From: Streptomyces sp. CB02366 | Lineage (GTDB): Bacteria > Actinomycetota > Actinomycetes > Streptomycetales > Streptomycetaceae | Assembly (NCBI RefSeq): GCF_001905905.1 | Contig: NZ_LIVT01000002.1 | Span: forward strand, 592,596-656,595 | Length of the DNA: 64,000 nucleotides | Direction of reading: 5' to 3' | Shown here: one piece after another, positions 57,206 through 64,000 of the stretch | Position numbering within the stretch: position 1 is the first letter of the stretch | Layout: each line of letters begins with the position of its first letter | Made by a program: the position numbers and the translations under genes | The notes under the pieces: generated by a model | What the model saw: only the letters and a program-made list of their open reading frames with translations | Databases searched by the model: none | What the model was told of the DNA's origin: nothing

Positions 57206-58657
57206 ATGCCGATACGTCCCGCCGCCCGTCCGGAGTCCGCCCCGCCGTCCGCCGCCCGCACCCCCTCCGCCGCCCCGGGCGGCTCCGCCCCGCGCACCGG
57301 ACGCCGCACGCACGCGGGCGCCCGGCGTCCGGAGACCGCGCACCCGCCGGTCCCGCCCGCCCGGCGCCCCCGGGCCGCCGCACCCGCGCCCACGCCTCTG
57401 CTCACCGTCGCGGGCGGCCAGCTGGTCGCGGCCCCGCGCTCCGCACCCGCGAGCCGGGGGCGGCGGTCCCGGCCGTCGTCGAATCCGTACCTCCGGCTCC
57501 TGGCGACCCCCGGGGCCCGCGCCTTCACGGCGGGCAATCTGATCGCCCGGCTGCCGATGGGGATGTTCAGCGTCAGCGCGGTCATCATGATCGCCGGGGC
57601 CCGGGATTCGTACGCCCTCGCCGGGGCCGTCACCGCGACCGGTCTGGCGGCCACGGCGGTCGTCGCCCCCTTCACCGCCCGGCTGGTGGACCGCTACGGG
57701 CAGGCGCGCGTCGCGGTGCCCGCCACCGCGCTCGCCGTGCTGGGCTCGCTGGCGCTCGTGCTGTGCGTCCACCACGACGCCCCGGTCTGGACGCTGTTCG
57801 CCGCGTACGCCGCGACCGCGACGACCCCGAACACCGGCGGGATGTCCCGGGCCCGCTGGGCGCACCTGCACCGGGGCGACCCGGCGGCCCTGCACACCGC
57901 GAACTCCTTCGAACAGGCCGCCGACGAGCTGTGCTTCATGCTGGGCCCCGTGCTGGCGGCGACGCTCTGCGGGGCGCTGTTCCCGGAGGCGGGCACCCTG
58001 GTGGGCGCGGTGCTCCTGATGACCGGCGTCCTGGTCTTCGCCGCCCAGCGCGCCACGGAACCGCCCGTCACCCCCCGTACGCGGAGGGCGGCCTCACCGC
58101 TGCGCACCCCGGGGACGCCCGCGCTGCTGGCGGTCTTCCTGGCCACGGGCGCGGTGTTCGGGGCGCTGGAGGTGGTCTCCATCGCCCATGCCGGGGGCGC
58201 GATCCTGGCGCTCCAGGCTGCGGGTTCGTGCGCGGCGGGCCTGGTCTACGGTTCGCTGCGGCCCGCCCGGGACGTCCACCGCCGGCTGCTGCTGTGCCTG
58301 GCCGGGATGACGACGCTGATGTCCCTGCCGCTGCTGGCCGCCGCCGGCTCCGCCGCCCTGCCGGTCCTGGCGCTCTGCCTGCTGCTGGCGGGGGCGGCGA
58401 CCGCGCCCACCATGGTCACCGGCATGACACTGGTCCAACGCGCCACCCGCCCCGAGCAGTTGAACGAGGGCATGACGCTCGCGGTGACCGCGCTGCTGGG
58501 CGGCGTCGCGGCCGGCGCGGCGGCGGGCGGCTGGCTGGTCGAGCACGCCGGGACGGTCCCCGGCTACACGGCCCCGATGACGGCGGCGGCGCTGGCCCTG
58601 GCCGTCGCGGGGGCGGGGCGGCGGGTCCTGAGCCGAAACCCCGCCCGGACCCGCTGA
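57206..58657 (+). CDS. Major facilitator superfamily transporter
   Basis: This is a 483-residue MFS protein starting MPIRPAARPESAPPSAARTP. A Pro/Arg/Ala-rich soluble N-terminus of about 90 residues is unusually long and the exact start is uncertain; GTG codons could give a shorter form. Twelve helices follow (FTAGNLIARLPMGMFSVSAV; ARLVDRYGQARVAVPATALA, the A-motif region; LGGVAAGAAAGGWLVEHAGT). The sequence is most like sugar or small-molecule efflux proteins. It is divergent from the LysR gene, which carries a LysR box between them. The substrate is unknown. Confidence 0.85.
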   Translation: MPIRPAARPESAPPSAARTPSAAPGGSAPRTGRRTHAGARRPETAHPPVPPARRPRAAAPAPTPLLTVAGGQLVAAPRSAPASRGRRSRPSSNPYLRLLATPGARAFTAGNLIARLPMGMFSVSAVIMIAGARDSYALAGAVTATGLAATAVVAPFTARLVDRYGQARVAVPATALAVLGSLALVLCVHHDAPVWTLFAAYAATATTPNTGGMSRARWAHLHRGDPAALHTANSFEQAADELCFMLGPVLAATLCGALFPEAGTLVGAVLLMTGVLVFAAQRATEPPVTPRTRRAASPLRTPGTPALLAVFLATGAVFGALEVVSIAHAGGAILALQAAGSCAAGLVYGSLRPARDVHRRLLLCLAGMTTLMSLPLLAAAGSAALPVLALCLLLAGAATAPTMVTGMTLVQRATRPEQLNEGMTLAVTALLGGVAAGAAAGGWLVEHAGTVPGYTAPMTAAALALAVAGAGRRVLSRNPARTR

Positions 58658-58759
58658 CGGCTCCGCGCGGACCGCTCGGGGGCCGCCCCGGCCGAAGCCC
58701 CCGCGAGGCGGTCGCGCACCCCGCCGATGAGCGGCGGGCGGTCGCGGGACAGCAGAAAA

Positions 58760-58795
58760 GCCGTTGCCCCGCGAGCTGACTCGCGGGGCAACGGC
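58760..58795 (-). terminator. Rho-independent terminator of the tmRNA gene
   Basis: GCCGTTGCCCCGCGAG pairs perfectly with CTCGCGGGGCAACGGC over a 4-nt loop. On the transcribed strand CTTTTCTG follows. It is 15 bp past the tmRNA end and is the most canonical terminator in the window. Confidence 0.92.
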
Positions 58796-58809
58796 CCACA
58801 TGGGAATTG

Positions 58810-59193
58810 TGGAGATGGCGGGAATCGAACCCGCGTCCAACGGTGCGGAACCAGGGCTTCTCCGAGTGCAGTTCGCTACGCTTTTCTCGGCCCCGGAGGT
58901 CACGCGAACAAGCCTCCGACAGGCCCAGCCACTGTTTGATTTCCTTCTCGGCCCCGTGGCCGGGCCGAGAAGTTTAGATCCCTAGTTGATGCCAGGATCC
59001 GGGTCGGGACCACTCCCGGGCTGACACTCCGCAGAGTCTTCGCTAGCTGCTAATTAGGCAGCGAGGGCGAAGGCGGAGGAATCGCGCTTGGAATTGGCGA
59101 TTATTGTTTGCGACATATGGTTTACGAGATCATTGCCGCTTCCTCGACTCGCTTCCCCTGCTTCGACATCCGCTGTCGAAACCGATCATCCCC
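58810..59193 (-). ncRNA. ssrA: Transfer-messenger RNA (tmRNA)
   Basis: The RNA rescues stalled ribosomes with SmpB. Acceptor halves GGGGATG (5') and CATCTCC (3') pair, and the T-arm GCGGGTTCGATTCCCGC follows the standard. The start GGGGATGATCGGTTTCGACAG is the usual 5' sequence. The tag frame reads ANSKRDSSAFALAA then TAA (59054-59098). The encoded 3' end is ACA and not ACCA, so CCA would be added after transcription. It lies downstream of smpB on the same strand and has a clear terminator. About 384 nt is a normal length for Streptomyces. Confidence 0.97.
59054..59098 (-). other. tmRNA tag-peptide reading frame
   Basis: Fourteen codons GCC AAT TCC AAG CGC GAT ... GCT GCC and TAA encode the proteolysis tag ending in ALAA, the ClpXP-type degradation signal. 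Confidence 0.95.
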
Positions 59194-59301
59194 ATGTTGA
59201 TTTTTCAATCCGCGCACCTTCGCTGAGGTGCACGGCCCATCGTACGTGACCAACGCGGGACGATGCCACCGTATTCCCGCGACCGGGTCCGACGGACCCG
59301 G

Positions 59302-59790
59302 TCAGGCGCTGCGCTGACGGCGGCGGGCCGCCGCGATGGCGCGGTTCGTCTCCCGCGTGTCCTGCTTCTCGCGGAGCGTCTGCCGCTTGTCGTACTCCTT
59401 CTTGCCCTTCGCGAGCGCGATCTCGACCTTGACCCTGCCGTCCTTGAAGTACAGCGCGAGCGGCACGATCGTGTGGCCCGACTCCTGCGACTTCGACTCC
59501 AGCTTGTCGATCTCGGCCCGGTGCAGCAGCAGCTTGCGCTTCCGCTTGGCCGCGTGGTTGGTCCAGGTGCCCTGGACGTACTCCGGCACGTGGATGTTGT
59601 GGAGCCACGCCTCGTGGTCGTCGATCTGGACGAACCCGTCGACCAGGGAGGCCCGCCCCATGCGCAGGGACTTGACCTCCGTACCCATGAGGACGAGACC
59701 GCACTCGTAGGTGTCGAGGATCGTGTAGTCGTGCCGCGCCTTCTTGTTCTGCGCGATCATCTTGCGCCCGGTGTCTTTGTCCTTCGCCAT
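59302..59790 (-). CDS. smpB: SsrA-binding protein SmpB
   Basis: This is a 162-residue tmRNA partner. Its beta-barrel core is visible in [60 protein letters not shown] and [14 protein letters not shown]. The basic C-terminal tail ([20 protein letters not shown], then ARRRQRSA) enters the decoding centre. It lies 108 bp upstream of ssrA and 18 bp after the S41 protease gene. Co-location of smpB and ssrA with ftsEX is the ordinary actinobacterial order. Confidence 0.97.
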   Translation of the reverse strand: MAKDKDTGRKMIAQNKKARHDYTILDTYECGLVLMGTEVKSLRMGRASLVDGFVQIDDHEAWLHNIHVPEYVQGTWTNHAAKRKRKLLLHRAEIDKLESKSQESGHTIVPLALYFKDGRVKVEIALAKGKKEYDKRQTLREKQDTRETNRAIAAARRRQRSA

Positions 59791-59808
59791 AGTGCGGTCA
59801 TTTTCGCA

Positions 59809-60996
59809 CTACGACCCGCCCCCGAGGCCACTCAATACCGTTTCGGCCCGCTGCTGGGCCCCCTCGCGCACCACGAGGTCGGGGGTGATGCCCCTGCCGT
59901 CGACGGTGCGGCCGGCCGGGGTGCGGTAGTGGCCGACGGTCAGTTCGGCCACCGAGCCGCCCGGGAGTTCGCTCGGCATCTGCACGGAGCCCTTCCCGAA
60001 GGTCGGCGAGCCGACGGTGACCGCCCGGCCCCGGTCCTGGAGCGCACCGGTCAGCAGTTCGGCGGCGCTCATCGTGCCGCCGTCCACCAGGACGACGACC
60101 GGCCGGTCGGTGTCCCCGCCCTGGTCCGCGTAGAGCGCCTGCTCCTGACCGCGTACGTCGTACGTGGCGACCAGCCCGCCGTCCAGGAAGGCGGAGGCGG
60201 CGACGACGGCCTCGGCGACGAGTCCGCCGGAGTTGGCGCGCAGGTCCAGGAGTATCCCGGCGTCGTGGGGGGCGTCCCGGACCGCGTCCCTCACCTCGGT
60301 CCCGGCGCCCTTGGTGAAGGCGGCGACCTTGATCAGGACCGCCGGGGAGGACGCCTTCCCCAGCCGTCGCACGGTGACCGCCTCGGTGGTCAGCCGGGCC
60401 CGCTCCACCGTCTTCGTCCAGCTCCGGCCCTTGCGGACCAGTTCCAGCTCCACCCGGCTGCCCTCGCCCGCCCCCGTACGGTCGCCCCGGAGCAGGGCCA
60501 CGACCTCCGCGACGGGGCGCTTGCCGACCGCGCGGCCGTCCAGGGTGCGCAGCAGGTCGCCGACCCGCACGCCGGCCCGGTCGGCGGGGCCGCCGGGCTG
60601 GACGCGGGAGACGACGACGTCGCCGCCGGCGGTGCGCCGGGCGGAGAGGCCGACCCCGGTGTACGAGCCGTCCAGGGCCTGCTCGAACTCCTCGTACTCC
60701 CGCTCGTCGTAGACCGCTCCCCAGCGGTCCCCGCTGCGGCTGACGACCTCCTCGGCGGCGGCCTTCACGGACGTGCCGTCCGCCTCGGCCCGGGCGGCGG
60801 CGGCCTCGATCTCCCGGCGGTCGACCGGGGCGACGGTGGAGGAGACGGCACGGGTCTGCGGTGCGGGCGCGGGGCCGGGGTCCCGCGGCAGCGAGCCGGT
60901 CGCGGCGGCGGTGGCGAGGGCGCACCCGAAGGCCAACGTCAGGGTCGCCCCGCGGCGCAGGCCGCGGGGCCCGAAACGCTGAGCGGGGCCCGACAT
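59809..60996 (-). CDS. Carboxy-terminal processing protease (S41 family)
   Basis: This is a 395-residue secreted or membrane-anchored protease. The start is placed at ATG SGPAQRFGPRGLRRGAT; an in-frame ATG 15 codons earlier lacks support. The signal region is about residues 18-35. The PDZ domain spans about 110-190 (GSYTGVGLSARRTAGGDVVV; VQPGGPADRAGVRVGDLLRT). The S41 domain has DLRANSGGLVAEAV, VLVDGGTMSAAELLTGAL with Ser310 and GSPTFGKGSVQM with Lys335. The dyad is thus complete. It sits between ftsX and smpB and is probably in the same transcript. Confidence 0.92.
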   Translation of the reverse strand: MSGPAQRFGPRGLRRGATLTLAFGCALATAAATGSLPRDPGPAPAPQTRAVSSTVAPVDRREIEAAAARAEADGTSVKAAAEEVVSRSGDRWGAVYDEREYEEFEQALDGSYTGVGLSARRTAGGDVVVSRVQPGGPADRAGVRVGDLLRTLDGRAVGKRPVAEVVALLRGDRTGAGEGSRVELELVRKGRSWTKTVERARLTTEAVTVRRLGKASSPAVLIKVAAFTKGAGTEVRDAVRDAPHDAGILLDLRANSGGLVAEAVVAASAFLDGGLVATYDVRGQEQALYADQGGDTDRPVVVLVDGGTMSAAELLTGALQDRGRAVTVGSPTFGKGSVQMPSELPGGSVAELTVGHYRTPAGRTVDGRGITPDLVVREGAQQRAETVLSGLGGGS

Positions 60997-61064
60997 GGCG
61001 TCGAGTCTAGGACAACCCCCTTGGAGCGCACGGGCGATCACTCGTGCGCCCCAGAGGGCTTACG

Positions 61065-61982
61065 TCACACCTTCAGGTACTTGCGCAGCGCGAAGAGAGC
61101 GGCGACGGCGGGCATCAGCAGGCCGATCGCGAGCACCAGCGGAAGCTTGGTGAGGACCGCGTCCCAGCCGATGAAGTTGATCAGGTTCAGCTTCTCCTGG
61201 AGGGCGAGACCGCCGTCGATCAGGAAGTACCGGCCGCCCAGCAGCATCGCGCAGGCCAGCACGCCGCCGATCAGACCGGCGACGGCCGCCTCCATGATGA
61301 AGGGGGCCTGGATGTAGAAGCCGGAGGCTCCCACGAGGCGCATGATGCCCGTCTCACGTCGTCGGCTGAACGCGGAGACGCGCACGGTGTTGACGATCAG
61401 GATCAGTGCGATGACCAGCATCAGGATCATCACGTAGATCGCGACGACGTTCATGCCGTTCATCAGCTCGAAGAGGTTGTCCAGGATGGACCGTTGGTCC
61501 TGGACGGACTGCACCCCGTCCCGCCCGGCGAAGGCCGTCGCGACGACCTTGTACTTCTGCGGGTCGTCCAGCTTCACGCGGAACGACTCCTGCATCTGGT
61601 CGGGCGTGATGTTGCCCGCCATCGGGGAGTCGCCGAACTGCTCCTGGTAGTGCTTGTAGGCCTCGTCGACCGTCTCGAAGTGGACCGTCTCGACGGCCTC
61701 CATCTTCTCCAGGTCGGCCTTGATCTGGTCCTTCTGCTCCTTGGTGACAGCCCCCTTGGCGCACTTGGGCATGTCCTTGGCGTCGTTCTTGTTGCAGAGG
61801 AAGATCGAGACGTTGACCTTGTCGTACCAGTAGTCCTTCATCGTGCTGACCTGCTCGCGCATCAGCAGCGCGCCGCCGAACAGGGCGAGCGAGAGGGCGA
61901 CGGAGACCACGACCGCGAAGGTCATCGTGAGGTTGCGGCGGAGACCGACGCCGATCTCCGACAGGACGAACTGGGCGCGCAT
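61065..61982 (-). CDS. ftsX: Cell division protein FtsX
   Basis: This is a 305-residue membrane subunit of the FtsEX ABC-type complex, which transmits ATP-driven signals to peptidoglycan hydrolases outside. The N-terminus MRAQFVLSEIGVGLRRNLTM leads into helix 1 (residues about 20-42). A large extracellular loop (residues about 43-165, including YWYDKVNVSIFLCNKNDAKD) has Cys residues at KNDA...MPKCAKG. Helices 2-4 contain MNVVAIYVMILMLVIALILI and FIGWDAVLTKLPLVLAIGLL. GIMRLVGASGFYIQAPFIME is the cytoplasmic coupling stretch. ftsE lies 54 bp upstream. Confidence 0.95.
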   Translation of the reverse strand: MRAQFVLSEIGVGLRRNLTMTFAVVVSVALSLALFGGALLMREQVSTMKDYWYDKVNVSIFLCNKNDAKDMPKCAKGAVTKEQKDQIKADLEKMEAVETVHFETVDEAYKHYQEQFGDSPMAGNITPDQMQESFRVKLDDPQKYKVVATAFAGRDGVQSVQDQRSILDNLFELMNGMNVVAIYVMILMLVIALILIVNTVRVSAFSRRRETGIMRLVGASGFYIQAPFIMEAAVAGLIGGVLACAMLLGGRYFLIDGGLALQEKLNLINFIGWDAVLTKLPLVLAIGLLMPAVAALFALRKYLKV

Positions 61983-62036
61983 GGCGTCCTTTCAGTACTC
62001 GATGCTCGAAACGCACGAAGGGCCGGAGCCCTTCGG

Positions 62037-62726
62037 TCAGTGCTGGTAGCCGTAGACGCCGCGCGCCTGGTCGCGTACGAGACGGCCCTGCTCGAGCTCG
62101 ATGACGCGCTTGCGCATCTGGTCGACGATGTTCTGGTCGTGGGTGGCCATGATCACGGTGGTGCCGGTCCGGTTGATCCGGTCCAGCAGCTTCATGATGC
62201 CCACCGAGGTCTGCGGGTCGAGGTTGCCGGTCGGCTCGTCCGCGATCAGCAGCATGGGGCGGTTGACGAAGGCGCGGGCGATGGCCACGCGCTGCTGCTC
62301 ACCGCCGGACAGTTCGCCGGGCATCCGCTCCTCCTTGCCGCCGAGGCCGACGAGGTCGAGGACCTGCGGCACGGCCTTGCGGATCTCTCCGCGCGGCTTG
62401 CCGATGACCTCTTGCGCGAAGGCCACGTTCTCCGCGACCGTCTTGTTGGGCAGCAGCCGGAAGTCCTGGAAGACGGTGCCGAGCTGGCGGCGCATCTGCG
62501 GCACCTTCCAGTTGGACAGCCGCGCCAGGTCCTTGCCGAGCACGTGGACCGTGCCCGTGCTGGCACGCTCCTCGCGCAGGATCAGTCGCATGAAGGTCGA
62601 CTTGCCGGAGCCGGAGGACCCCACCAGGAAGACGAACTCACCCTTCTCGATGTCCAACGAGACATCGCGCAGAGCCGGTCGGGTCTGCTTCGGGTAGGTC
62701 TTGGAGACGTTGTCGAATCGGATCAC
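62037..62726 (-). CDS. ftsE: Cell division ATP-binding protein FtsE
   Basis: This is a 229-residue ABC ATPase. Walker A is GSSGSGKST (36-44), the Q-loop is [16 protein letters not shown], the signature is LSGGEQQR (139-146), Walker B is LLIADEP (159-165) and the switch His is in [14 protein letters not shown]. It forms the FtsEX complex with FtsX and is the first gene of the ftsE-ftsX-S41-smpB-ssrA unit on the reverse strand. A small forward gene is divergent 258 bp away. Confidence 0.97.
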   Translation of the reverse strand: MIRFDNVSKTYPKQTRPALRDVSLDIEKGEFVFLVGSSGSGKSTFMRLILREERASTGTVHVLGKDLARLSNWKVPQMRRQLGTVFQDFRLLPNKTVAENVAFAQEVIGKPRGEIRKAVPQVLDLVGLGGKEERMPGELSGGEQQRVAIARAFVNRPMLLIADEPTGNLDPQTSVGIMKLLDRINRTGTTVIMATHDQNIVDQMRKRVIELEQGRLVRDQARGVYGYQH

Positions 62727-62984
62727 GAATGCACCACGGTCGGCCGGGAGTAGGTGAGCGTGACCATACGCGAACCGGGCTCACGCGTGCAGGCGGCGTC
62801 CGGTGATGGGCGATTTATGACGGAACCGCCCCCGGAACGAAACGGGTCGTGGCGGCCCTTGTCCGGCGGGCCGCGCCGAAACCGTCGCGAGCTGGCACAG
62901 TGGTGGGGGGAACGGTTGCGTTTCCGTGGGCGTTGTGCGGGGAGAGACCGGGACCGGTTCCGCCGTGCGGGAGGAGGAATGCGC

Positions 62985-63185
62985 ATGACCTACGACCGAC
63001 TGGTGTGCGCGAACTGCGCGTCCCCCGTCAGCGAGGGCCGCTGCCGCGTCTGCCGTGCGGTCCGGCAGCAGATGCTGGAGGAGCAGGGCCAGGGTCCGCT
63101 GGCCGGGATGAGCCCGGCGACGCTGATCGCCCTGATGGTGGTGCTGCTGGCGGCGCTCGCGCTGCTGGCGCACCAGGCCGGCTGA
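62985..63185 (+). CDS. Small zinc-ribbon membrane protein
   Basis: This 66-residue protein, MTYDRLVCANCASPVSEGRC, has four Cys (8, 11, 20, 23) in a CxxC...CxxC zinc-ribbon arrangement. A helical linker (RAVRQQMLEEQGQGPLAG) and a C-terminal membrane helix (SPATLIALMVVLLAALALLA) follow. I chose the second of two nearby ATGs because GGAGG lies seven bases upstream of it. It is divergent from ftsE and ends in a strong terminator. The function is unknown. Confidence 0.8.
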   Translation: MTYDRLVCANCASPVSEGRCRVCRAVRQQMLEEQGQGPLAGMSPATLIALMVVLLAALALLAHQAG

Positions 63186-63261
63186 CCGGGGCGCGCTCCC
63201 CCTCGTCCCGCCGGGGCTGACGGACGTACGCGTACGGCCTCCTGAGCGGTCCGGACCACGC

Positions 63262-63302
63262 GGAAGGGCCCGGAAGGCGTTCGACGCCTTCCGGGCCCTT
63301 CC
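63262..63302 (+). terminator. Terminator of the zinc-ribbon protein gene
   Basis: GGAAGGGCCCGGAAGGCGT pairs perfectly with ACGCCTTCCGGGCCCTTCC over a 3-nt loop, a 19-bp stem 76 bp past the stop. Confidence 0.88.
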
Positions 63303-63464
63303 TCATGCTGTTCCGTGCCGTGCGGGGGCCTTGCTCGCCCCCGCTACGCGTCGGTACGGTCCACCGCGGTCCGCTCGGACCTGGGGCGTGTCGCGAAAGT
63401 AGCGCCGTCCGCCCGGAGGGCGGGTTCGGCGGCGTCCGGTGCGTGCGACCGCAAGGCGGAGGGC

Positions 63465-63491
63465 CGCCCCGATACCGGATGTATCGGGGCG
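63465..63491 (-). terminator. Terminator of the LAETG surface-protein gene
   Basis: CGCCCCGATAC and GTATCGGGGCG form a perfect 11-bp stem with a 5-nt loop, 66 bp past the stop codon. Confidence 0.75.
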
Positions 63492-63556
63492 CCCCGACAA
63501 CGCGGCGAGCGTGCGTGCCGGGCGTCGCCGAGCAGGCGGGACTTTCGAAACCCGCC

Positions 63557-64000
63557 CTAGGCGACCGTGCGACCGCCGCCGACCAGGCGCGGCAGGATGC
63601 GGAAGCCGATGCCGCCCGCGATCATCGTCGCGGCGCCGATGACCAGGAAGGTCGTTTCGGCCGCACCGGTCTCGGCGAGCTCTTCCTTGCCCTTGCTCTG
63701 CTCGACCGGCTTGTTGCCGACGCTGTCGGTGTCGGTGTTGTCGGTGCACTCGGCGCCGTCGAGGTCGACGGTGCAGGCGGTGTCGTCACCACCGGTGGTG
63801 GAGCCGCCGGCGGCGCTGGAGCCGCCCTGGTCGCCACCGCCCTGGTCGCCGCCACCCTGGTCGCCACCGCCCTGGTCGCCGCCACCCTGGTCGCCACCGC
63901 CCTGGTCGCCGCCACCCTGGTCGCCGCCACCCTGGTCGCCACCGCCCTGGTCGCCACCGCCCTGGTCGCCACCGCCCTGGTCGCCACCGCCCTGGTCGCC
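63557..64000 (-). CDS. Cell-wall anchored surface protein, C-terminal part, with (GDQGG)n repeats and LAETG sorting signal
   Basis: The last 147 codons of a reverse-strand gene run off the right edge. The visible N-terminal part is at least 12 copies of the pentapeptide GDQGG. A short Ser/Thr/Gly linker and a segment with two Cys (DDTACTVDLDGAECTDNTDT) follow. The sortase signal is complete: GKEELAETGAAETTFLVIGA, then a hydrophobic helix, and RILPRLVGGGRTVA as the positively charged tail. LAxTG is the class E sortase motif used in Streptomyces, for example by long chaplins. The N-terminus (signal peptide, function) is outside the window. The family is unknown. Confidence 0.88.
   Translation of the reverse strand, partial: GDQGGGDQGGGDQGGGDQGGGDQGGGDQGGGDQGGGDQGGGDQGGGDQGGGDQGGGDQGGSSAAGGSTTGGDDTACTVDLDGAECTDNTDTDSVGNKPVEQSKGKEELAETGAAETTFLVIGAATMIAGGIGFRILPRLVGGGRTVA
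63821..64000 (-). repeat. 15-bp tandem repeat array encoding (GDQGG)n
   Basis: There are twelve 15-bp units up to the window edge. Variation is confined to synonymous third positions of Gly codons (GGT/GGC), so two or three unit types alternate. The array continues beyond the window. Confidence 0.95.

Noticed and set aside
63821..64000. CRISPR-like array
   Set aside because: The 15-bp units are contiguous with no spacers and encode an in-frame pentapeptide repeat.

Overview
The window is a stretch of a high-GC actinobacterial chromosome, almost certainly Streptomyces. The evidence is strong GC bias at third codon positions, frequent GTG starts, an SsgA-like sporulation protein, a tmRNA whose tag reads ANSKRDSSAFALAA, a MatAB aggregation pair and a DasR-type operator. 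From memory only, the gene order resembles the S. coelicolor core region around SCO2916-SCO2969. No phage, integrative element, CRISPR array, rRNA or complete insertion sequence was seen.

Layout. 1-3.1 kb: start of clpS, then NAD salvage genes pncB and pncA and a small conserved gene. 3.2-9 kb: a secreted M6 (immune inhibitor A) metalloprotease, a small membrane protein and two RDD-family membrane proteins. 9.1-14.7 kb: SsgG-like protein, a GlcD-type FAD oxidase, a TPR protein, and tyrosine catabolism (hppD) divergent from an Lrp/AsnC regulator. 14.7-18.5 kb: a four-gene OpuC-type compatible-solute ABC transporter. 18.5-21.2 kb: an ArsR-like regulator behind a striking four-site TTGCAA array, a small protein, a Lon-type (S16) protease and an IclR regulator. 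21.7-26.2 kb: an SF2 helicase, a Fic/Doc-type toxin with its antitoxin, an MFS exporter and a tRNA-Cys. 26.3-31.7 kb: a divergent three-subunit xanthine-dehydrogenase-like molybdoenzyme. 32-37 kb: a GH20 hexosaminidase plus sugar ABC transporter operon with a dre-like DasR site. 37.2-42.2 kb: a DUF3039 protein, YqgE, MurA, HU and malic enzyme. 42.7-48.8 kb: a HelD-like helicase, a CGNR protein, two GNAT acetyltransferases, a membrane protein and a truncated alpha/beta hydrolase. 49-51.6 kb: a HemD/winged-helix fusion and NarK. 51.7-56.1 kb: the matA-matB-acyltransferase operon. 56.1-58.7 kb: a divergent LysR regulator and MFS transporter. 58.8-62.7 kb: ssrA (tmRNA), smpB, an S41 protease, ftsX and ftsE. 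62.9-64 kb: a zinc-ribbon membrane peptide and the C-terminus of a (GDQGG)n surface protein with an LAETG sortase signal.

Most of the window is conserved housekeeping DNA. The most unusual items are: the molybdo-hydroxylase, whose large subunit lacks the expected catalytic Glu and whose 2Fe-2S subunit carries a roughly 490-residue His-rich, acidic N-terminal extension; the 14-bp-periodic TTGCAA array in front of an ArsR-like gene that begins with an (EN)7 hexanucleotide microsatellite; a Fic/Doc protein with Arg at the catalytic His position; and the repeat-rich LAETG protein at the right edge.
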